NCBI GenBank assembly: GCA_963920765.1
Contig: OY987251.1
Span: forward strand, 10,667,219 to 10,731,218
DNA length: 64,000 nucleotides
Reading direction: 5' to 3'
Origin: Ulota crispa
Lineage: Eukaryota; Streptophyta; Bryopsida; Orthotrichales; Orthotrichaceae
Shown here: positions 59,528 to 64,000 of the stretch, piece by piece
Layout of the letters: every line of letters starts with the position of its first letter
How positions within the stretch are numbered: the stretch's first letter is position 1
The notes under the pieces: generated by a model
The model's input: only the letters and a program-made list of their open reading frames with translations
Databases searched by the model: none
What the model was told of the DNA's origin: nothing
Position numbers and translations under genes: made by a program

Positions 59528-62500
59528 ATGGAGAGAGGAGTGTATGGGCCGCAGTGTCCGGCGGAGAAGCCGTGCCTGCAATGGGTGCAGCGCTACCTGC
59601 TGGACTGCGTGTGCAGCAGGCGTGACAGATTCTCGCTGGCGCTGGGGTTGATGAGCGTGGCGAGCTGGGGCGTGGCGGAGGTGCCGCAGATCCTGACCAA
59701 CTTCCGTGAGAAGTCCACCGAGGGCATCTCCCTGATCTTCCTCATGACTTGGGTCGTTGGGTAAGCAATCTCTCTCTCTATTCCCTCGCCGCTTTAACCC
59801 TAAAATGACCATAAGGCATAGTATATACGCTACACCAAATAGTACATTTAGGTTGCCCCACACTAATTCTCATATCTTACACTTTTACTATTGTAAAAAT
59901 GATTTTCATCACTAATTACCGCAAGAAAACAAATTTAAAGGGCCTTGCAACCACTACAAAGTTGTTGAAAAATAAATTAACAAAGTTCAAGGTGTAAATC
60001 ATGTGAAATCCAATCATGGTCAACCATTAGTGTGTGGCAACCTAAATGCACTATTTGGTGTACCATATAATTGGCATTTGCTACTAATAAGAATGTTTTA
60101 ATTTGGGATCTCAAGTAGCTCACTAGAATCATTTTGATCTATTCTCCAACTTTTTTGTTGATCTCAAATGTAGGAAAGGTGTGATTCTATTCCAAATACA
60201 ATAAAAACACCTTGCATTCTACTAGTTGCAGTGGCACGCTCAAATGTTTAGGGGTTAATTATCTCCTACACTAAAAACATTGCATTTTAGGTTGCCCTAA
60301 CCCCTCGTTCCTTAAGCAGACAAAATTGTGTCTTTTTCATGTGTATTTTGAGATTTGTTTTTGTGAGAAGCCCACCAGGGGCATCTAGTTGATTTTCCTC
60401 ATGACTTGGGTTGTTGGGTAAGCAAGCAATCTCTCGCCGCTCTATCTCCTACACTAAAATATTGCATTTTAGGTTGCCTCAACAATTAGGTTGCCTTATC
60501 CTCACAAAGTGCTCATTGCTTGATCACTTGAAAGTGCATGCAACACTTTAGATAATAGAATTTCTAATATTGTACTTTACAATTTGGACGTTTCTAGTTT
60601 GCTTACTTTGTTGTTGTTGCCTAGCCCTTTAAAAATTTGTGTATTACAGTGATTTATTGATGAAAATTACTGCAATATCAATAAGTATTTATATAGTTTA
60701 AAATGTTGAGAAACTAGTGTGGGGCAACCTAAACACAATATTCAATGTATAGTATATTGCATTTATGTATTTTAACGATTAAGTTGCCTTATCTTGGAAA
60801 GTTATCTCATGCCTCATTGCTTAACTTGGAAAAAGTCCCTATCAGGGTAAAAACAAAACAGGGCTTGTCATTAGACGGCGCTCATTACTTAACTTGGAGA
60901 GTTGGAGGTGTATGCAACCCTCTCAATATCAGGATTTTACATGATTTACAACTTGAATGCAAGTAGTTTGTATTTCTGCAACTTTATTGCTGTAACTGGA
61001 TCTTTTAAAATTTATTTGTTGTAGTGATTATTGATGAAAATTATTGTAGAATCAGTAAGTATTTATAGATCGTAATATGTTGAGACATTAGTCTGAGGGC
61101 AACCTAAATGTTATTTTTAATGTACTCCTTTTTTGAATTCTGATAAGGCTCACGGTCCATTTCCCCTGACTCTTTTTTCCCGATCTTTCTTTCCCTGTTC
61201 ACAACGGCTGCTTTTTTCATTACCTTTTTCCCAATACTGACAATTGTCATGAGTGTATGCTCCTTGGATCATCCGCCCCTGTAGGGTTGCAGCGAACCGT
61301 AGGAAATAGTAGCCAAGCATGCAGATTCTAGTGGGAATATATTTGGGAAAGTGAGGGGAAGCTCTCCGTGTGACTTTTTTGAATAGGAAACTAAATTTTA
61401 AAGAAGTTCTGTAGTCTTAGGTATCCAATATTCATTTTAGATTTTAGAATGTGACAAATGGATGACTTTTGGACATGTGGGTCCCAATTCTTTTATTTTA
61501 ATATATTTAATTTTGCCCAACTTTTAAAAATTATTTCACCCTTGGCTTAGACGTTTTTATGCGACAAAATAGTACTATGTTAGCATGTTGAATGCCATTT
61601 TTACTCGTGAGTGGATTGGGTAGGGGTAATGATAGGGCATTGAACCGCTACTGTGCATTTGAATTTTCAACATGGCTCTCTTTTTTTGGTGAATGTGCAG
61701 GGACATGTTTAATTTAGGGGGATGCTACTTGGAGCCAGCCACGGTACGCTTATTCATTATTATTATTATTTACACTCACTTAAGTTAGTATTGTACTTGC
61801 CGACGGTTTCTTCTAACTTGACACTTTCATTAATTAATATAATTTAATATCTTGAAGTGATTATTGAAAGGTTTCAGTCCATTGCATTAATCAATCAAGC
61901 ATTAATTAATCAAGCGTGGGAGCTAGGACGGTCTTGAACACTTGCTAGCTAATGATTTAAACCTATATTTTTGGTGGAGTATTTCACCTTTTTGGAGTCT
62001 AATGTAGCATCTCAATGGAACATATGACAACAACTTCTTTGGAGTTTAAATTTTAATGACAAAATTGAGAGTTCTTTATTAGCTCATTGTACACTAATAT
62101 GCTGACGTGGCTCGTGTGGGCCCGGATGGACACCCGACTGTCTTCGATTCCTGCAGCTGCCAACTCAGTTCTACATGGCAATTGTAAGCTACTTACTCAT
62201 CTTTTTTGTTTTCTAAATGCCAGTACTTACTAGTACCAACCAACATAAGTCTGTTCAGAATGCTAGAGTTGCTCGGCAGTGTGGATCAGGGCATGTTTTT
62301 TTTGGAATTGCCAGCTCTTTGCTATCCACATTCAATTGGGCAATAAATGGAGGGACTAGCCCACATTGGTCTAAATCTATTAGAACTGGTAGCACTAGCT
62401 TCTTTTTGCCCAAAAAAAATACCCTAGTGCGGATACAAGTAAGCAAAAAATGAAAAATGGGCGTTTGCTCTTGCTATGTCTTTATTGCAAAAGCCAAACC

Positions 62501-64000
62501 TATTGAGAAGAAGATTTTGTCAAGCATATTCCAAGATAGGTCATGATAAATCAGGACTTAGAGCAGAACATAACAATGAGCAATTATCAATTGCAAAATC
62601 TACAAATATCATGTTTAACTAAACATGAATTATCCAAAGTCCATATTTTATAGTCCGAAAACTGCTTTGACTTGCAAAAACATGAGAGACACTCGCACAA
62701 CATTGGAATGTACTTGCAAAACATCTAGAAATATGTTCATATCAGAGAACATGCAAAATATTGGTTAAGTTCTAATGTTTAGGGACATGGAAAAGTTTGT
62801 GTTTACATGAGTAGTTTAGAAGTGCGTAATTGTGTTATAGGAGTTAACCTGAGATTATTATTGTGGACCTGACTCAGTTGTACACATTTACGACACTTAT
62901 GCTGGTGGTGCAAACTGTTTACTACGACCACGTCATGCGATGGTGGGCAGGCGAGAAAGTGGAAGGCGGAGACTTGTACCCCGAGGTCCAAACCCTAAAC
63001 CCTACTCTTCTTCATTTGCATAAACAACTATGAACCACTGAGTATACCATTGTTTCTACACAATATTCAGCATAAGCTGACTGTGTTTTGTAAAGATTTC
63101 AAAGTTGGGATTGTTGCTAGTATTTGTCGACGCGTTGCAACCCTTGAACGTCCCATGGGGATAGTAGATATGTTGTGCTGTATAATTGTTGTGTAATTGG
63201 CATTTTCTATCAATAAGAAAGTTAAATTAGGGATCTCAAATAGTTCACTAGAACTACATTGATCTGTATTTTAATGTCTTTGTTGATCTTAAACGTAGTG
63301 AAGGTGTGGATCCATTCCAAATACAAGAAAAATACCTCATATTGTATTGGTTGCAAAGGGCCTTTCAAATGTTTTAAGGGTTAACTCTAGAACATTATAT
63401 CTCCTAGTGTTCACACGGTCTTTCTTTTTGCAAGGGTATCACATAGTTATGGTAAGATTGTGGTAGCCTTGGCAGGTATATGCTAGTAACAAGAAGTTTT
63501 AATTTGGGATCTCAAATGGCTCACTAGAGTTGCATTGATCTATATTCCATTTTCTTTGTTGATCTCAAATGTAGTAAAAGGTGAAAGGTGGATCCATTCA
63601 ACTATGAGAAATATACCTTATTTTGTATTGGTCACAAAGGGCCTTTCAAAAGTTTAATGGGTAATTCTTGAACGACATAGTCCGTAGTGTTCACATGGTC
63701 TTTCTTCGTGTAAGGATATCACAGAGATGTGGGAACCTAGATTGTGATAGCCTCAACAATATCCTTTAATTCAACTCAATGCAAATGATTTGCTGTATTT
63801 ATTTGCAACATTGAATTTTTCTATGTTTGTTTGTAATGTGCACAGATAAGGTTTGAAGAATCATTTGATTCTTGCCCAAGTCTCTGTCTGTATGATTCTG
63901 TATATGCTTGCTTCAGGGTTAACCTTGAGTATGTGATTTTGTGTGTGCAGATTCAGAAAACAGACACGGAGGCGCAGAAGCGAATCCCCGTTCGGGGGTC
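59528..64000 (+). CDS. PQ-loop repeat transporter (PQLC2/YPQ1-like), 3' end outside window
   Basis: This is a seven-helix membrane protein of the lysosomal/vacuolar cationic amino acid exporter type. Exons join in frame: 59528-59760, 61701-61743, 62157-62183, 62878-62985 and 63951 to the edge, about 153 codons. ATG 59528 is the first in frame after the GC-rich leader. Residues about 34-50 form helix 1 (FSLALGLMSVASWGVAE). The PQ-loop signature VPQILTNFREKSTEGIS follows at about 52-68, then helix 2. Exon 2 gives DMFNLGGCYLEPAT and exon 3 LPTQFYMAI, the hallmark GD(M/L)xNLxGCxxxPATLPTQ of the family. Exon 4 gives LYTFTTLMLVVQTVYY and a hydrophilic loop (MRWWAGEKVEGGDLYPE). Exon 5 begins IQKTDTEAQKRIPV. 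The exon 4 donor is GTCC, weaker than the others, so that junction is least certain. Intron 1 (1940 bp) is crowded with MITEs and a decayed copy of the end of exon 1. The second PQ loop lies beyond the window. Confidence 0.9.
59811..60260 (+). repeat. Dispersed repeat family D, copy split by a MITE
   Basis: The family start (CATAGTATATACGCTA) is at 59817-59832, and the rest (CCATATAATTGGCATTTGCT onward to ACTAGTTGCAGTGGCA) resumes at 60063. The 59831-60062 MITE sits between them. Intact copies at 9462 and 34306 show the empty site. Confidence 0.8.
59831..60062. mobile_element. MITE family A, full copy nested in family D repeat
   Basis: It starts CACCAAATAGTACATTTAGG and ends CCTAAATGCACTATTTGGTG, with TA on both outer sides. 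It lies in intron 1 of the PQ-loop gene. Confidence 0.85.
60270..60310. mobile_element. MITE family A terminal remnant
   Basis: TACACTAAAAACATTGCATT followed by TTAGGTTGCCC is one end of the family without a partner, just upstream of the copied exon end. Confidence 0.6.
60361..60450 (+). pseudogene. Decayed duplicate of the 3' end of PQ-loop exon 1 plus donor
   Basis: The sequence matches 59705-59793 closely. It reads CEKPTRG, then a TAG, then LIFLMTWVVG followed by a GTAAGC donor and an ATCTCTCGCCGCT intron start. In the functional exon the same stretch reads REKSTEGISLIFLMTWVVG. The TAG in place of a serine codon and the lack of the exon 5' part make it a relic. It marks a duplication that copied the exon-intron junction. 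Confidence 0.85.
60450..60749. mobile_element. MITE family A, full copy in PQ-loop intron 1
   Basis: Its ends are ACACTAAAATATTGCATTTT and, on the reverse strand, ACATTGAATATTGTGTTTAG, each with GGTTGCC just inside. Inner words CAACAATTAGGTTGCCTTAT and TTGAGAAACTAGTGTG match the copy at 53931. Confidence 0.85.
60750..61124. mobile_element. MITE family A, copy with internal duplication
   Basis: It directly abuts the preceding copy. The left end is diverged (TATTGCATTTATGTATTTTA, then AAGTTGCCTTATCTTGG); the right end keeps GGGCAACCTAAATG. Inside, CTCATTGCTTAACTTGGA recurs about 70 bp later as CTCATTACTTAACTTGGA around a segment not found in other copies. Confidence 0.75.
61125..61700. other. 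Remainder of PQ-loop intron 1
   Basis: No further repeat or gene is recognised. The acceptor TGTGCAG ends at 61700. Confidence 0.5.
63176..63440 (+). repeat. Dispersed repeat family D, copy in PQ-loop intron 4
   Basis: It carries AATTGGCATTTTCTA, TTTGTTGATCTTAAACGTAG, GGATCCATTCCAAATACAAG and a longer tail with AGTGTTCACACGGTCTTTCT. The next copy repeats the same tail, so the true family unit may be about 300 bp. Confidence 0.8.
63475..63735 (+). repeat. Dispersed repeat family D, tandem second copy
   Basis: It follows the previous copy at a spacing of about 300 bp and shares GGGATCTCAAATGGCTCACT, TTGTTGATCTCAAATGTAGT and AGTGTTCACATGGTCTTTCT. The two are diverged, so the duplication is old. 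Confidence 0.8.

Noticed and set aside
59831-60062. Classic Stowaway MITE
   Set aside because: The TA borders fit, but the ends lack the CTCCCTCC-type consensus, so only a TA-target class is claimed.

Overview
The window is nuclear DNA of a land plant. It is AT-rich and gene-poor, with GT-AG introns of several hundred bases to about 2 kb. Recognisable genes are plant types: the complex I subunit NDUFB8 and a PQ-loop (PQLC2/YPQ1-like) transporter. The rest is mostly transposon debris, including CACTA (En/Spm) coding remains, many MITE-like elements and several minisatellites. Long introns, an F-box/kelch-like fragment and a kinase-like fragment would suit a seed-free plant (bryophyte, lycophyte or fern), but the species cannot be fixed from the sequence.

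Layout. 0-11.8 kb: a decayed kinase-like fragment (87-560), an F-box-type fragment (2714-3429), a large inverted repeat and several MITEs. 11.8-15.8 kb: an intact four-exon NDUFB8 gene on the minus strand; its introns hold three MITEs and an array of about 144-bp units. 16.5-17.1 kb: a small basic unrecognised ORF behind a good TATA box. 17.7-23.2 kb: a 5.5-kb element with short inverted ends and a 10-bp target duplication; it contains a 2.1-kb long inverted repeat interrupted by a 200-N gap whose flanks are identical. 23.2-29.4 kb: AT-rich, nothing recognised. 29.4-33.4 kb: a three-exon gene for a secreted or membrane-anchored LEA-like protein. 34.6-52.2 kb: CACTA debris, with a Tnp2 transposase relic on the plus strand (46.8-51.4) and, on the minus strand, a Transposase_24-type relic (42.8-42.0), a coiled-coil segment (40.0-39.5) and an FCP1/NIF-type HAD phosphatase fragment spliced to an unknown C-terminal segment (37.1-35.9). 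A broken HSP90 fragment (40.9-41.3) lies on the opposite strand among them. 53.2-57.5 kb: more MITEs and a possible SINE. 57.4-64.0 kb: a GC-rich presumed promoter, then the PQ-loop gene, which runs off the right edge. Its first intron holds three copies of one MITE family, a fourth terminal remnant, another dispersed repeat and a decayed copy of the end of exon 1.

The genes do not form a pathway. NDUFB8 (mitochondrial respiration), the LEA-like protein (stress-protein type) and the PQ-loop transporter (probably vacuolar basic amino acids) are independent nuclear genes separated by transposon debris. I found no convincing new biological system. The most useful observations are about element structure: nested insertions that reveal target sites, a probable false assembly gap, repeated splice-acceptor-like modules before the PQ-loop start codon, and an apparent phosphatase-fragment capture in CACTA debris.
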